DNA of 64,000 nt from Oscillospiraceae bacterium (lineage in GTDB: Bacteria; Bacillota; Clostridia; Oscillospirales; Oscillospiraceae), in NCBI GenBank assembly GCA_015068325.1, contig SVKQ01000008.1, forward strand, positions 95,866-159,865. Direction: 5' to 3'. Under the pieces are notes generated by a model that had not been told where the DNA came from, ran no database searches, and saw only the letters and a list, made by a program, of their open reading frames with translations. The first letter of the stretch is position 1. The number at the start of each line of letters is the position of its first letter. Positions 29,039 to 38,259 of this stretch are shown here, in pieces. The translations under genes and the position numbers were made by a program.

Positions 29039-29238
29039 TACTCCTTCTCCCCCTGTTTGCCTCTATGCCAGCGGATACCATACCCGACGGCGAGCAGCAG
29101 CCAGCCGACGCCGCAGACCAGACAGATGATGCTGCTGTCTTTGGTGAAGTAAAACCCCAGATTACCCAGGCCGATCAACAGAGCGCTGGCGGCCAGCCAG
29201 GCGTTCGCCTTGGGGGAAACCTGCTTCTTCCTGTCCAT
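29038..29238 (-). CDS. Small two-helix membrane protein
   Basis: The 66-residue protein has two hydrophobic segments, about 13-31 and 36-54, with basic ends (MDRKKQ, RWHRGKQ), and no recognisable family. It overlaps miaA by 1 nt and lies 12 nt behind mutL, so it is part of the mutSL-miaA-hfq transcription unit. A function cannot be assigned. Confidence 0.65.
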   Translation of the reverse strand: MDRKKQVSPKANAWLAASALLIGLGNLGFYFTKDSSIICLVCGVGWLLLAVGYGIRWHRGKQGEKE

Positions 29239-29250
29239 GTGAAACCGCCT

Positions 29251-31134
29251 TTACGCACGCTTGAACATCTTTTCGATGTCATATTGGGTCAGTCTGTACT
29301 TGACGGGCCGGCCGTGGGGGCAGTACTGGATGGCGCCGGACTGCACCTGCTCTACCAGCGCCGCCATCTCCGCCGGGCTGGTGTCCATGCCGGCCTTGAT
29401 GGCGCTCTTACAGGCCATGGTGTGCAGCAGCTCGTCCCGTGCGCCGGCGGGATCGGCCCGGCCCAGTGCCAGCTTGTGGCTGAGCTCCTCCAACGTGGCC
29501 GGCGCGTCCTCCGGACGGATGTCGGCGGGGATCTCCCGTACCAGCACGGTGCCGCCGCCGAAATCCTCGCAGGCAAAGGCGAACTCCCGCAGCAGCGCCA
29601 GGTTATCCAGCACGGCACCGTACTCATCGCCCTCCAGCGTGACGGTCAGGGGGGTCAGCAGCGGCTGGGCCATCAGCGGCTCGGTATTTTCTTTCAGCTT
29701 GTTGAAACGGATGCGCTCGTGGGCGGCATGCTTGTCGATGAGCCAGACGGTGTCATGCGCATCCTCACAGATGATGTAGGTCTTCAGCACCTCGCCCACG
29801 ATGCGCCATGGGCGCTCCGCCTCCGGCTCCAGCGTCTGCTGAACCGGCTCGGCTGCGGACGGGGCAATGGAGAGCGGCTCCGGTTCGGCGTCCGGCGGGG
29901 TGATGCGATAGGTGACCTCTCGGCCGCCGCTGACGGTGGTAGCGTAAAAGGGCTTGCCGGGCTCTTCCACGATATCGCGGACCTGGAGGATCTGTTCTCT
30001 GCCGGGGGCAGGTGAAGCGGGCCGGGCGGTATAGAATCCCAGTGGCGGTTTGGCGGCCGGCGCGCCCTGTGTGCCGCGGGCCTTATACTGTTCCGCGGTC
30101 ATGGCTTGGAAGAAGGGTTCCTTCCGCTCCGGGGCGGCGGGCTTGTTCTGGCCGTTCAGCGTGTCCAGCACGGTGTAATACACGGCGTCGAACACCGGCT
30201 TGTCGGCGGCGAATTTTACCACCGTCTTGGCCGGATGGACATTCACATCTACCTGCTGCACGGGCACGGTGATGTGCAGTACGCATCCGGGGAACTTCCC
30301 TTTCATGATCTGGTTGCGGTAGGCTTCCTCCAGTGCGGCGGAGAGAAGCTGGGACTTGACGAAACGGCCGTTGACGAAGAAGATCTGACGGCCGCGGGTA
30401 CCGTGGCCGTGGAGGGGCTCGGTGACGAAGCCCTCTGCCGTGATGCCGCCGCTGCCGCCCCGGATGGGCAGCAGGTGCAGCGCGAAGTCCCGGCCCAGAG
30501 CGGCGTAGACGGAGCTTTGCAGCTTGCCGTCACCGGGGGTGTGCAGGACCTCCTGTCCGTCCCGCAGCAGCTTGAAGGAGATATCCGGATGGCTCAGCGC
30601 AAGATGGGTCACGATACCGCTGACGGCGGCACCCTCAGCGCTGTCCTTCTTCATGAATTTCATGCGGGCGGGGGTGTTGTAGAACAGATCCCGCACCACG
30701 ATAGTGGTACCCTCCGGACAGCCGGTGGGCTGCACCTCGCCTGGCACGCCGCCGTCCAGATGCAGCATGGCGCCGCTGTCGGCGCCGGCCTGGCGGGAGA
30801 AAATATCCACATGGCTGACGGCGCTGATGGCGGCCAGCGCCTCGCCCCGGAAGCCCAGCGTGCCGATGGCGGCCAGGTCCTCCGCCGTGCGCAGCTTGCT
30901 GGTGGCGTGGCGCAGAAAGGCGGTGGGCAGTTGTCCGGGGGCAATGCCGCAGCCGTTATCGGTGACGCGCAGATAGGTGAGCCCGCCCCGCTCCAGCTCT
31001 ACCACGATGGCGGAGGCACCGGCGTCGATGGCGTTTTCCAGCAGCTCCTTGGCCACGCTGGCAGACCGCTCCACCACCTCGCCGGCGGCGATCAGATTCG
31101 CCACGTGGCTGGGGAGTTGTTTGATTTCGGGCAT
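29251..31134 (-). CDS. mutL: DNA mismatch repair protein MutL
   Basis: The 627-residue protein has the GHKL ATPase domain: ELLENAIDAGAS, VTDNGCGI, TLGFRGEALAAISAV and GTTIVVRDLFYNTPARMKF. A Pro-rich linker spans about 340-420, and the C-terminal dimerisation domain carries DKHAAHERIRFN, LACK-type ACKSAIKAG and CPHGRPVKY. MutL links MutS to downstream nicking and excision. The endonuclease motif DQHA-x2-E-x4-E appears as DKHA-AH-E-RIRF-N, so the last acid is Asn. It is transcribed directly after mutS. Confidence 0.97.
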   Translation of the reverse strand: MPEIKQLPSHVANLIAAGEVVERSASVAKELLENAIDAGASAIVVELERGGLTYLRVTDNGCGIAPGQLPTAFLRHATSKLRTAEDLAAIGTLGFRGEALAAISAVSHVDIFSRQAGADSGAMLHLDGGVPGEVQPTGCPEGTTIVVRDLFYNTPARMKFMKKDSAEGAAVSGIVTHLALSHPDISFKLLRDGQEVLHTPGDGKLQSSVYAALGRDFALHLLPIRGGSGGITAEGFVTEPLHGHGTRGRQIFFVNGRFVKSQLLSAALEEAYRNQIMKGKFPGCVLHITVPVQQVDVNVHPAKTVVKFAADKPVFDAVYYTVLDTLNGQNKPAAPERKEPFFQAMTAEQYKARGTQGAPAAKPPLGFYTARPASPAPGREQILQVRDIVEEPGKPFYATTVSGGREVTYRITPPDAEPEPLSIAPSAAEPVQQTLEPEAERPWRIVGEVLKTYIICEDAHDTVWLIDKHAAHERIRFNKLKENTEPLMAQPLLTPLTVTLEGDEYGAVLDNLALLREFAFACEDFGGGTVLVREIPADIRPEDAPATLEELSHKLALGRADPAGARDELLHTMACKSAIKAGMDTSPAEMAALVEQVQSGAIQYCPHGRPVKYRLTQYDIEKMFKRA

Positions 31135-31171
31135 AAGGGGGTCCCTCCTCTCGGGAAAACGGTGAAAAAGC

Positions 31172-33772
31172 TTACAGATTCTGCTTCAGTTCATACAGGA
31201 AGTTCAATGCTTCCAGCGGACTCAGGGTGTCCACCTGGCATCGGCGCAGGGCCTCCACAGCCTCGCTCTCGGCCATGGCGGCAAAGGAGACCTGGTCATC
31301 CGGCTGCTGGCCGGGGGCGGCGGGACGGCCCGCCTCCTCCTCCAGCTGGCGCAGGATCTTGCGGGCGCGGGACACCACCTGCTGGGGCAGGCCTGCCAGC
31401 TGGGCCACCTCGATGCCGTAGCTGCGGTCGGCCCCGCCGGGGATGATCTTGCGCAGGAAGATGATCTCCTCACCCCGGGTGCGGACAGCGATGTTGAAGT
31501 TTTTCACGCCGGCGAGGCTGTTCTCCAGCTCCGTCAGCTCGTGGTAGTGGGTGGCGAACAGTGTCTTGGCGCCCAGCTTTTTGGGGTCGGCGCAGTATTC
31601 CAGCACCGCCTTGGCGATGGACATGCCGTCGAAGGTGGAGGTGCCGCGGCCGATCTCGTCCAGAATCAACAGGCTGTTGGAAGTGGCGTGGCGGAGGATG
31701 TCGCTGACCTCCGTCATCTCCACCATGAATGTGGATTGGCCGGCGCTGAGATCGTCGCTGGCGCCGATGCGGGTAAAGATGCGGTCTACGATGCCCAGAT
31801 GGGCGGCCCGGGCCGGGACAAAGGAGCCCACCTGCGCCATGAGAACGATCAGCGCTACCTGGCGCATGTAGGTGGATTTGCCGGCCATGTTGGGACCGGT
31901 GATGATGGAAACCCGATCCTCGCTGCGGCCTATATAGGTGTCGTTAGGCACAAAGAGACTGTCCCGCAGCATGCGCTCCACCACCGGGTGGCGCCCGTCA
32001 TGGATCTCGATGACGCCGGATTCATCCACACTGGGACAGCAGTAGTTGTTCTTTACCGCCACGGCGGCAAAGGAGCAGAGGGTGTCCACCTCCGCCACGG
32101 CGGCGGCGGTCTGCTGGATGCGGGAGACCTGGGCTGCCACCTGGAGGCGCAGCTGGGTGAACAGCTCGTATTCCAGCGCGGCCACCCGGTCGGCGGCGGA
32201 GAGGATGTCGCTCTCCAGATCCTTCAGCTCCTGGGTGATGTAGCGCTCGCCGTTCACCAGCGTCTGCTTGCGGATATAGGTGTCGGGAACCTGGTCCCTG
32301 AAGGAATTGGATATCTCGATGTAGTAGCCGAAGACCTTGTTGTAGCCGATCTTCAGTGTGCGGATGCCGGTGCGCTCCTTTTCGCCGGCCTCCATGCGGG
32401 CGATGATGTCCTTGCCTCCGTGGAGGATAGAGCGCAGCCGGTCCACCTCCGGGTGGAAGCCGTCCCGGATGAACGCACCCTCCCGCACGGAGAAGGGGGG
32501 GTCGTCCGCCAGTGTTTGGCCAATGAGGACGGCCAGGTCATTCAGATCATCCAGCTGCTGGTCCAGCTCGTGGAGCCGTCCCCTGGGGAACGCGGCCAGC
32601 TGGGCCTTTACCTGGGGCAGGCGCTCCATGGCGCTGCGCAGGGACACCAGGTCTCGCCCGCCGGCGCTGCCGTAGACGATGCGGCCTATGAGCCGCTCCA
32701 TGTCGGAGATGCCGGTCAGGGCCAGGATCAGCTCTTCCCGCGCCATGGTGTGGTCTGCCAGGGCGGACACGGCGTCCAGCCTCCGGTTGATGGCGGTGAC
32801 GTTCAGCAGCGGCCGCTCCAGCCAACTGCGCAGCAGACGGCCGCCCATGGCGGTCTTCGTCCGGTCCAGCACCCACAGCAGACTGCCTTTCTTCTCCTTG
32901 GAGCGTAGCGTCTCCGTCAACTCCAGGTTGCGCCGGGCGGTCAGATCCAGCTCCATGAACTGGCCCTGCTGGTAGTAATCCAGTTCGTCGATGTGGCTCA
33001 AATCGGTCTTTTGGGTGTCATGGAGATAGCCCAGCAGCGCCCCCAGCGCCAGTACGGCGGCACTGTTGTTCCGGGGCAGGCGGGCAAAGGCCTCATCGCC
33101 GAACTGGGCTCGGACGGCCCGCTCCGCCGTCTCCATTTTAAAGCTGCCGGCGGGCAGCTTCTCCATGTGGCAGTGAAAGCGGTCTTCCAGGGCGGCGTGG
33201 AGCGTTTCGTTGAAAAAGGCGGTCTCGTTCAGCACGGCCTCAGCGGGGGAAAAGCGGCCCAGCTCGTTGAGCAGGTGGGTCAGCCGGTCCGATCCGGACC
33301 AGGCGGTGGCGTGGGTCTGGCCGGTGGATATGTCGCAGGCGCACAGAGCCGCGTTATCCTCGTCCAGATAGATGCCGGCGCAGAAATTGGAGCGTCCCTC
33401 CTCCAGACAGGCGCTGTCGATGACAGTGCCGGGGGTGACCACGCGGATGATGTCCCGCTTCACCAGCCCCTTGGCGGTAGCGGGATCCTCCGTCTGCTCG
33501 CAGATGGCCACCTTGTATCCCTTGGCGATGAGCCGGGCGATGTAGGCGTCGGAGGCGTGATAGGGGATGCCGCACATGGGCACCTTCTCGTCGAAGGATT
33601 TGTTCTTGTCCTTGTCCCGGGTGGTCAGCGTCAGATCCAGTTCACGGGAGGCGGTGCGGGCGTCGGCGCCGAACATCTCATAGAAGTCGCCCAAGCGGAA
33701 GAACAGGATGGAGTCCTGGTTCTGCTCCTTGATCTCCATATACTGCCGCATCATGGGCGTCAGGTCAGCCAT
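31172..33772 (-). CDS. mutS: DNA mismatch repair protein MutS
   Basis: The 866-residue protein has the mismatch-reading F-Y-E (residues 30-32, LGDFYEMFG), the connector and clamp parts, and the ATPase with GPNMAGKST, TFMVEMTEVSDILRHATS and DEIGRGTSTFDG, plus the helix-turn-helix and C-terminal tail ending LNFLYELKQNL. It recognises base mismatches. The frame extends upstream, but the ATG at 33772 is the family start, with AAAGGAG 10 nt before it. mutL follows after 37 nt. Confidence 0.97.
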   Translation of the reverse strand: MADLTPMMRQYMEIKEQNQDSILFFRLGDFYEMFGADARTASRELDLTLTTRDKDKNKSFDEKVPMCGIPYHASDAYIARLIAKGYKVAICEQTEDPATAKGLVKRDIIRVVTPGTVIDSACLEEGRSNFCAGIYLDEDNAALCACDISTGQTHATAWSGSDRLTHLLNELGRFSPAEAVLNETAFFNETLHAALEDRFHCHMEKLPAGSFKMETAERAVRAQFGDEAFARLPRNNSAAVLALGALLGYLHDTQKTDLSHIDELDYYQQGQFMELDLTARRNLELTETLRSKEKKGSLLWVLDRTKTAMGGRLLRSWLERPLLNVTAINRRLDAVSALADHTMAREELILALTGISDMERLIGRIVYGSAGGRDLVSLRSAMERLPQVKAQLAAFPRGRLHELDQQLDDLNDLAVLIGQTLADDPPFSVREGAFIRDGFHPEVDRLRSILHGGKDIIARMEAGEKERTGIRTLKIGYNKVFGYYIEISNSFRDQVPDTYIRKQTLVNGERYITQELKDLESDILSAADRVAALEYELFTQLRLQVAAQVSRIQQTAAAVAEVDTLCSFAAVAVKNNYCCPSVDESGVIEIHDGRHPVVERMLRDSLFVPNDTYIGRSEDRVSIITGPNMAGKSTYMRQVALIVLMAQVGSFVPARAAHLGIVDRIFTRIGASDDLSAGQSTFMVEMTEVSDILRHATSNSLLILDEIGRGTSTFDGMSIAKAVLEYCADPKKLGAKTLFATHYHELTELENSLAGVKNFNIAVRTRGEEIIFLRKIIPGGADRSYGIEVAQLAGLPQQVVSRARKILRQLEEEAGRPAAPGQQPDDQVSFAAMAESEAVEALRRCQVDTLSPLEALNFLYELKQNL

Positions 33773-33796
33773 AGTTTGGAACTCCTTTCTCTCTTC

Positions 33797-33826
33797 CTTT
33801 GACACGGTCGAGCCCCTGTCAAAGGA
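33797..33826. repeat. Inverted repeat upstream of mutS
   Basis: CCTTTGACA and TGTCAAAGG form perfect 9-nt arms around 12 nt, in the 200-nt interval between miaB and mutS. No T run follows, so an operator or RNA structure is more likely than a terminator. The rest of this interval shows no gene. Confidence 0.5.
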
Positions 33827-33976
33827 GAAGGGCTGCAGTCCGCTTCGCACGCTCGTCTGTGTGGGACGTGCGCACGCTGTACGGTCTGAGCGGTGTTTTT
33901 CTGACGTGTGTGGCGCCGGAAAAACGGCTGTATATCATCGCGCCGTACGCGGCGCGAAAGCCGAGGGCTTTTACGA

Positions 33977-35389
33977 TCACACGATCTCGCCGAACAGCGC
34001 CCAAGTGTTGCTGTCGGTGATCTTCACGGTCTGGTAGGTGCCGAGGAAGGACTTGTCGCCGGTGAGATGCACCAGGCGGCCGCCTGCCGTGCGGCCCTGG
34101 AGAGGCCAGCGGAGATCACCGCTCTCCTCGTCCACCAGCACGCGGACGGTGGCGCCCACGTATCCGGCGTGGATCTCGGCGGAGATGGTGTTTTGGGCGT
34201 CGCAGAGGCGGTCGAACCACTTCTGCTTCTCGCTGCGGGACACGGGGTCCTCCATCTTGGCGGCGGGTGTGCCGGGCCGGGGGGAGAAGATGAAAGTGAA
34301 CAGGGCGTCGAACCGCACCTTTTCCACCAGTGAAACCGTCTCCATGGCCTCGGCCTCCGTTTCGCCGGGAAAGCCGATGATCACATCGCTGGTCAGAACC
34401 AGATCGGGCATGACCTTTCGGGCATAGGTGATAAGATCCAGATACTTTTCCACATCGTAGGGCCGGTTCATGGCCCGCAGCACCCGGTCGCTGCCGGACT
34501 GGACCGGCAGGTGGAGCTGGTGGGCCACGTGACGGCTTTTCGCCATGGTGTCAAAGAGCTTATAGCTGGCGTCCTTGGGCTGGGAGGACATGAAGCGGAT
34601 CAGATAGTCGCCGGGAATGGCGTCGATGGCGGAGAGCAGGTCGGCGAAGTCCCAGGGGGTGTCCAGATCCTTGCCGTAGGAGTTAACGTTCTGGCCCAGG
34701 AGAGTGATCTCCTTATACCCAGCCTCTGCCAGCTCCCGCACCTCGGCGAGGATGCAAGCCGGCTCGCGGCTGCGCTCCCTCCCGCGGACGTAGGGCACGA
34801 TACAGTAGGAGCAGAAGTTGTTGCACCCGTACATGATGGAGACCCAGGCTTTGGTGCGGCCCTCCCGCACCACGGGGATACCCTCGGCGATCTGGCCGGG
34901 CTCGTCGGCTACGCTGAACACCCGGCGACGGGAGGTGTAGACCCGGTGCAGCAGCTCCGGGAAGCGCCACAGCGCCTGGGGGCCGAACACCAGATCCACG
35001 TGGCGATAAGACCTCCGTACCCGCTCGGCCACCTCCGGCCGCTGGGCCATGCAGCCGCACAGGCAGATGATCTGCGCGGGGTTGGCCTTCTTACTGTGGG
35101 TCAGGGCGCCCAGATTGCCGTAGACACGCTGCTCGGCGTGTTCCCGGATGGCACAGGTGTTCAGCACCACGATGTCGGCCTCCTCCGCCCGGTCGGTGAA
35201 GGTGCAGCCCATGGCCTCCAGCATACCCAGGATCAGCTGGCTGTCGGCCACATTCTGCTGGCAGCCGAAGGTGTCTACCAGGGCGCGGACCGGACGACCG
35301 CGGCCCGCGTGGATGGCGCGGATATGGTCGGTATATGTTCGCTGACGGGCCAGCTCGGCCTCGGTCAGGATGACTTGCGTTCTGTCCAA
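33977..35389 (-). CDS. miaB: tRNA-2-methylthio-N6-dimethylallyladenosine synthase
   Basis: The 470-residue radical SAM methylthiotransferase has the N-terminal UPF0004 cluster ligands (TFGCQQN, LNTCAIRE, CLCGCMAQR), the radical SAM motif YGCNNFCSYC, and a C-terminal TRAM domain. It adds the methylthio group to i6A37, downstream of MiaA. The frame stays open to a TTG at 35419; the TTG at 35389 lies 6-7 nt after GGGAGG and is the more likely start, although no ATG is available nearby. It precedes mutS. Confidence 0.94.
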   Translation of the reverse strand: MDRTQVILTEAELARQRTYTDHIRAIHAGRGRPVRALVDTFGCQQNVADSQLILGMLEAMGCTFTDRAEEADIVVLNTCAIREHAEQRVYGNLGALTHSKKANPAQIICLCGCMAQRPEVAERVRRSYRHVDLVFGPQALWRFPELLHRVYTSRRRVFSVADEPGQIAEGIPVVREGRTKAWVSIMYGCNNFCSYCIVPYVRGRERSREPACILAEVRELAEAGYKEITLLGQNVNSYGKDLDTPWDFADLLSAIDAIPGDYLIRFMSSQPKDASYKLFDTMAKSRHVAHQLHLPVQSGSDRVLRAMNRPYDVEKYLDLITYARKVMPDLVLTSDVIIGFPGETEAEAMETVSLVEKVRFDALFTFIFSPRPGTPAAKMEDPVSRSEKQKWFDRLCDAQNTISAEIHAGYVGATVRVLVDEESGDLRWPLQGRTAGGRLVHLTGDKSFLGTYQTVKITDSNTWALFGEIV

Positions 35390-35498
35390 AAGGCACCTCC
35401 CGGCGCCCCGGTTCGGCAAAGGGCGCTATTCCTCAATATTAAGTACTTTATTATATCACAGTTTCGCCGGCGTGACAAGAAATGTCCGGCAATAAAAG

Positions 35499-35527
35499 TT
35501 GCAAATCCGGTCCGGTTGGGATATGAT
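35499..35527 (+). promoter_or_regulatory. Promoter of lspA-rluD
   Basis: TTGCAA (35499-35504) and TATGAT (35522-35527) are spaced by 17 bp, just upstream of lspA. Confidence 0.75.
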
Positions 35528-35553
35528 AGGGAAAACGATCCGAGGAGAACGAT

Positions 35554-36045
35554 ATGCTGTATGTGCTCGTTGTGTGTGTGCTGATCGCCGCCGATCAGGC
35601 GTTGAAATACTGGACGGTGACCCACCTGGCGGTGGGAGAGTCGACGCCCTTTTTGCCGGGGGTGCTGCAGCTGACGCAGCTTCACAACTACGGCGCCGCC
35701 TGGTCCAGCCTCAGTGGCAGAACAGCGCTGCTCATCGTTGTGACGACAGCGCTGATCGTGGCTGTTTTGGTGCTGCTGGTGCGGCGGAGCATCCGCCACG
35801 GCCTGGGGGTAGCGGGCTGCCTGCTGGTGCTGGGGGGCGGCATCGGCAACCTGATCGACCGGGTGGTCCACGGCTACGTGGTGGATATGTTCGACCTGCT
35901 GCTGTTCCAGTACCCCATCTTCAACCTGGCCGATTGCTTTGTGGTAGTGGGCGTGATCCTGGGCGCGATATACTATCTGTTTCTGCACGATAAGACGAAT
36001 CAAAAGGAGAAAGTCGATGATCTCCACGCTGACGGCGAAAACTGA
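35554..36045 (+). CDS. lspA: Lipoprotein signal peptidase (signal peptidase II)
   Basis: The 163-residue membrane aspartic protease has four hydrophobic segments and the two catalytic Asp regions: NLIDRVVHGYVVDMFD and FNLADCFVVVG, plus the N-terminal AADQALKYW. It removes signal peptides from prolipoproteins, which fits the lipoprotein genes in this window. Its 3' end overlaps rluD by 29 nt, the common lspA-rluD coupling. Confidence 0.95.
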   Translation: MLYVLVVCVLIAADQALKYWTVTHLAVGESTPFLPGVLQLTQLHNYGAAWSSLSGRTALLIVVTTALIVAVLVLLVRRSIRHGLGVAGCLLVLGGGIGNLIDRVVHGYVVDMFDLLLFQYPIFNLADCFVVVGVILGAIYYLFLHDKTNQKEKVDDLHADGEN

Positions 36046-36931
36046 AGACGCCGGCGTCCGGCTGGACAGCTTTCTGGCGGAGCAGCTGACCATCTCCCGC
36101 AGCGCTGCGGCCCGACTGCTGGAGGAGGGTCTGGTGACGCTGGATGGGCGACCGCTCCCAAAAAACTACCGGCTCACCGGCGGCGAGACCTTCACCGTGG
36201 AGCAGCCGGAGCCGGCGGATACGACGGTGACGGCGCAGGACATCCCGCTGGACGTGGTCTATGAGGACGAGGACGTGATCGTGGTCAACAAGCCGGCGGG
36301 CATGGTGGTGCACCCGGCGCCCGGCCATCCGGACGGCACGCTGGTCAACGCTCTGCTCCACCACTGCGGGGACAGCCTGTCCGGCATCGGGGGCGAGAAA
36401 CGGCCCGGCATCGTCCACCGCATCGACCGGGACACCAGCGGGCTCATCATCGCCGCCAAGAACGACGCGGCGCACCTGGCCCTGTCGGCGCAGCTGGCGG
36501 ACCACACGCTGGCCCGGACGTATGAATGCCTGGTGACGGGCGGCCTGCACCAGGACAGCGGCACCGTGGACGCGCCCATCGGCCGCCACCCCACCGACCG
36601 CAAGAAGATGGCGGTGACACAGAAGAACGGCCGCACCGCCGTGACCCACTGGGAGGTCATCGTCCGCTACAGCGGTGCCACCCACGTCCGCTGCCGGCTG
36701 GAGACGGGGCGCACCCATCAGATACGGGTCCACATGGCCTACATCGGTCACCCGATCCTGGGCGACACGGTGTACGGGGCGAAGAAGCCGGTGCCGGGCC
36801 TGACGGGCCAGTGTCTCCACGCGGTGGGACTGCGCTTCATCCACCCCCGCACGGGCGAGCCGGTGGAACTGAGCTGCCCGCTGCCGGCGGAATTCCAGGC
36901 GTATCTGTGCAAGCTGGAGCGCCGGGGCTGA
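36017..36931 (+). CDS. rluD: RluA/RluD-family pseudouridine synthase
   Basis: The 304-residue protein has an S4 domain at about 13-60 (VRLDSFLAEQLTISRSAAARL), the catalytic HRIDRDTSG (Asp) near 135, and the C-terminal LETGRTHQIRVH and GDTVYG. Family enzymes isomerise uridines in 23S rRNA; the exact site (positions 1911, 1915 and 1917 for RluD) is inferred from architecture. It overlaps lspA and is followed by a tRNA gene on its own promoter. Confidence 0.94.
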   Translation: MISTLTAKTEDAGVRLDSFLAEQLTISRSAAARLLEEGLVTLDGRPLPKNYRLTGGETFTVEQPEPADTTVTAQDIPLDVVYEDEDVIVVNKPAGMVVHPAPGHPDGTLVNALLHHCGDSLSGIGGEKRPGIVHRIDRDTSGLIIAAKNDAAHLALSAQLADHTLARTYECLVTGGLHQDSGTVDAPIGRHPTDRKKMAVTQKNGRTAVTHWEVIVRYSGATHVRCRLETGRTHQIRVHMAYIGHPILGDTVYGAKKPVPGLTGQCLHAVGLRFIHPRTGEPVELSCPLPAEFQAYLCKLERRG

Positions 36932-36964
36932 GGAGAAAGTTTTTCCGCCGCGCCGGAAAAAGTG

Positions 36965-36993
36965 TTGACAATTCCGGTGACATGGGGTAATAT
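36965..36993 (+). promoter_or_regulatory. Promoter of tRNA-Val
   Basis: TTGACA (36965-36970) and TAATAT (36988-36993) are spaced by 17 bp and stand 13 nt before the tRNA. Confidence 0.8.
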
Positions 36994-37006
36994 AGTACCG
37001 CTGTCC

Positions 37007-37082
37007 GCGCGGTTAGCTCAGCTGGTAGAGCACATGCTTGACGTGCATGGGGTCACAGGTTCGAGTCCTGTACCGCGCACCA
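37007..37082 (+). tRNA. tRNA-Val (anticodon GAC)
   Basis: The 76-nt cloverleaf has acceptor GCGCGGT / ACCGCGC, a D arm GCTC / GAGC, the anticodon arm CATGC / GCATG around TTGACGT (anticodon GAC, reading GUC and GUU), a T arm with GGTTCGAGTCC and an encoded CCA. Confidence 0.97.
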
Positions 37083-37083
37083 A

Positions 37084-37126
37084 AAAGAAACCTCTTTTGT
37101 CTGCCATGACAAGAGAGGTTTTTTGT
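37084..37126 (+). terminator. Terminator of tRNA-Val
   Basis: An AACCTCTTTTGTC / GACAAGAGAGGTT hairpin with TTTTTT follows. Its first half, AAAGAAACCTCTTTT, recurs exactly at 38147-38161. Confidence 0.85.
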
Positions 37127-37260
37127 TACAATCATATTGGCCCAAGGCAGGCGGGAGCAACATCATGGATTCTCCATTCATTGTGTGATAAAATTGCACG
37201 GAGCAGCCACTATATTTGCGATCCGATGGGATCGCTGTTACGGAAAGGAGCACTACAGAC

Positions 37261-38058
37261 ATGGGTTTTGGCATCAAGGATGTAAGCGGGATCTATACCT
37301 TTGACAAGGACTGGAGGACATATCTGAAGGACAAGTCTTTTGCCTATTATGACTCCGTCATCATTAGACAGGAGAAAAAAAGCTTTGGGCATGGAGCTCT
37401 TCTGGATACCTGGCATACCGTGGAAGACCCGACACCGGCGCAGCAGGAGCGGGAAAAGGGCATCGCAGATTTTTGCAGGCAGCATGAGATCCCCTTCCAG
37501 GTCAACACGCAAAAATATCAAACTGTGTTCCATGCGCAAAGAGGCGATCCTGTGAGGAAACGGCTGATCACCATCGACAAAGATGCGGAATTTGTCGTCC
37601 CCGCTCCACTCAGCACCAGCCTTTTGCACGAAATCTGCAAAAGGGGCTATGAATCCCAAATCGAACGGTATGAGGAAATCGCATCTGCCAGAAAAAGCGA
37701 GGAGCTGTCGGCAGAGGCGAAAAAAGCAGCCATGGCTGCAGGTTCCATGATATACGAGGATGTTTTGCAGTTCCGAAGAATAAGTCTCCGCCTTGAGTAC
37801 CCGATCCATATCATCGTCAATGCCAATGATTTCAGATATACGGAGCCCAATGAGGACATTTCGGGAATCGTTTTTCAGAATGAAGGCGTTGCGCCGCTGC
37901 TGAGTAAGGAAGGAAGAGCGTTGTTTCTCCTTGCCGTTATGCGGGAACTGCGGGAAAAGATCTTGAATACTGACAAAGTGCTGGATGCGCTTTTTATGTC
38001 CCCCGCAGACAAATCCCCCTTGGACTGCGAGACAGACTTGCTGGTTCTTTATCTGTAA
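37261..38058 (+). CDS. Hypothetical protein in a lower-GC patch
   Basis: The 265-residue soluble protein has no signal peptide, membrane segment or motif I recognise. Visible parts are VSGIYTFDKDWRTYL, FADFCRQHEIPF-like mixed alpha/beta segments and a charged helix near 140-170. The base composition is much less GC-rich than the core genes, and it sits directly behind tRNA-Val, between two similar terminators. The ATG at 37261 follows AAAGGAG; the frame is open 15 codons further. It may be horizontally acquired. Confidence 0.6.
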   Translation: MGFGIKDVSGIYTFDKDWRTYLKDKSFAYYDSVIIRQEKKSFGHGALLDTWHTVEDPTPAQQEREKGIADFCRQHEIPFQVNTQKYQTVFHAQRGDPVRKRLITIDKDAEFVVPAPLSTSLLHEICKRGYESQIERYEEIASARKSEELSAEAKKAAMAAGSMIYEDVLQFRRISLRLEYPIHIIVNANDFRYTEPNEDISGIVFQNEGVAPLLSKEGRALFLLAVMRELREKILNTDKVLDALFMSPADKSPLDCETDLLVLYL

Positions 38059-38146
38059 TGCGATATTCTTGGAGAAGGAGCGCCGCAAGAGTTACGTTTG
38101 TCTTTTCTTCCCATGAATTATTTACGTTTGAGCGCTCTTTGACATC

Positions 38147-38190
38147 AAAGAAACCTCTTTTCTTTGCCACGGCAAAAGAGGTTTTTGTTT
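38147..38190 (+). terminator. Terminator with the same arm as the tRNA-Val terminator
   Basis: AAACCTCTTTT / AAAAGAGGTTT with TTTTTG behind it. The 15 nt AAAGAAACCTCTTTT match 37084-37098 exactly. Confidence 0.8.
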
Positions 38191-38191
38191 G

Positions 38192-38220
38192 TTGAATGAT
38201 ACCACGGATTTGAGTATAAT
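38192..38220 (+). promoter_or_regulatory. Promoter of the HicB-like gene
   Basis: TTGAAT (38192-38197) and a perfect TATAAT (38215-38220) are spaced by 17 bp. Confidence 0.75.
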
Positions 38221-38259
38221 CATCTCAATAACTTAGAACCTGAATCTGAGGTGGTAAAA

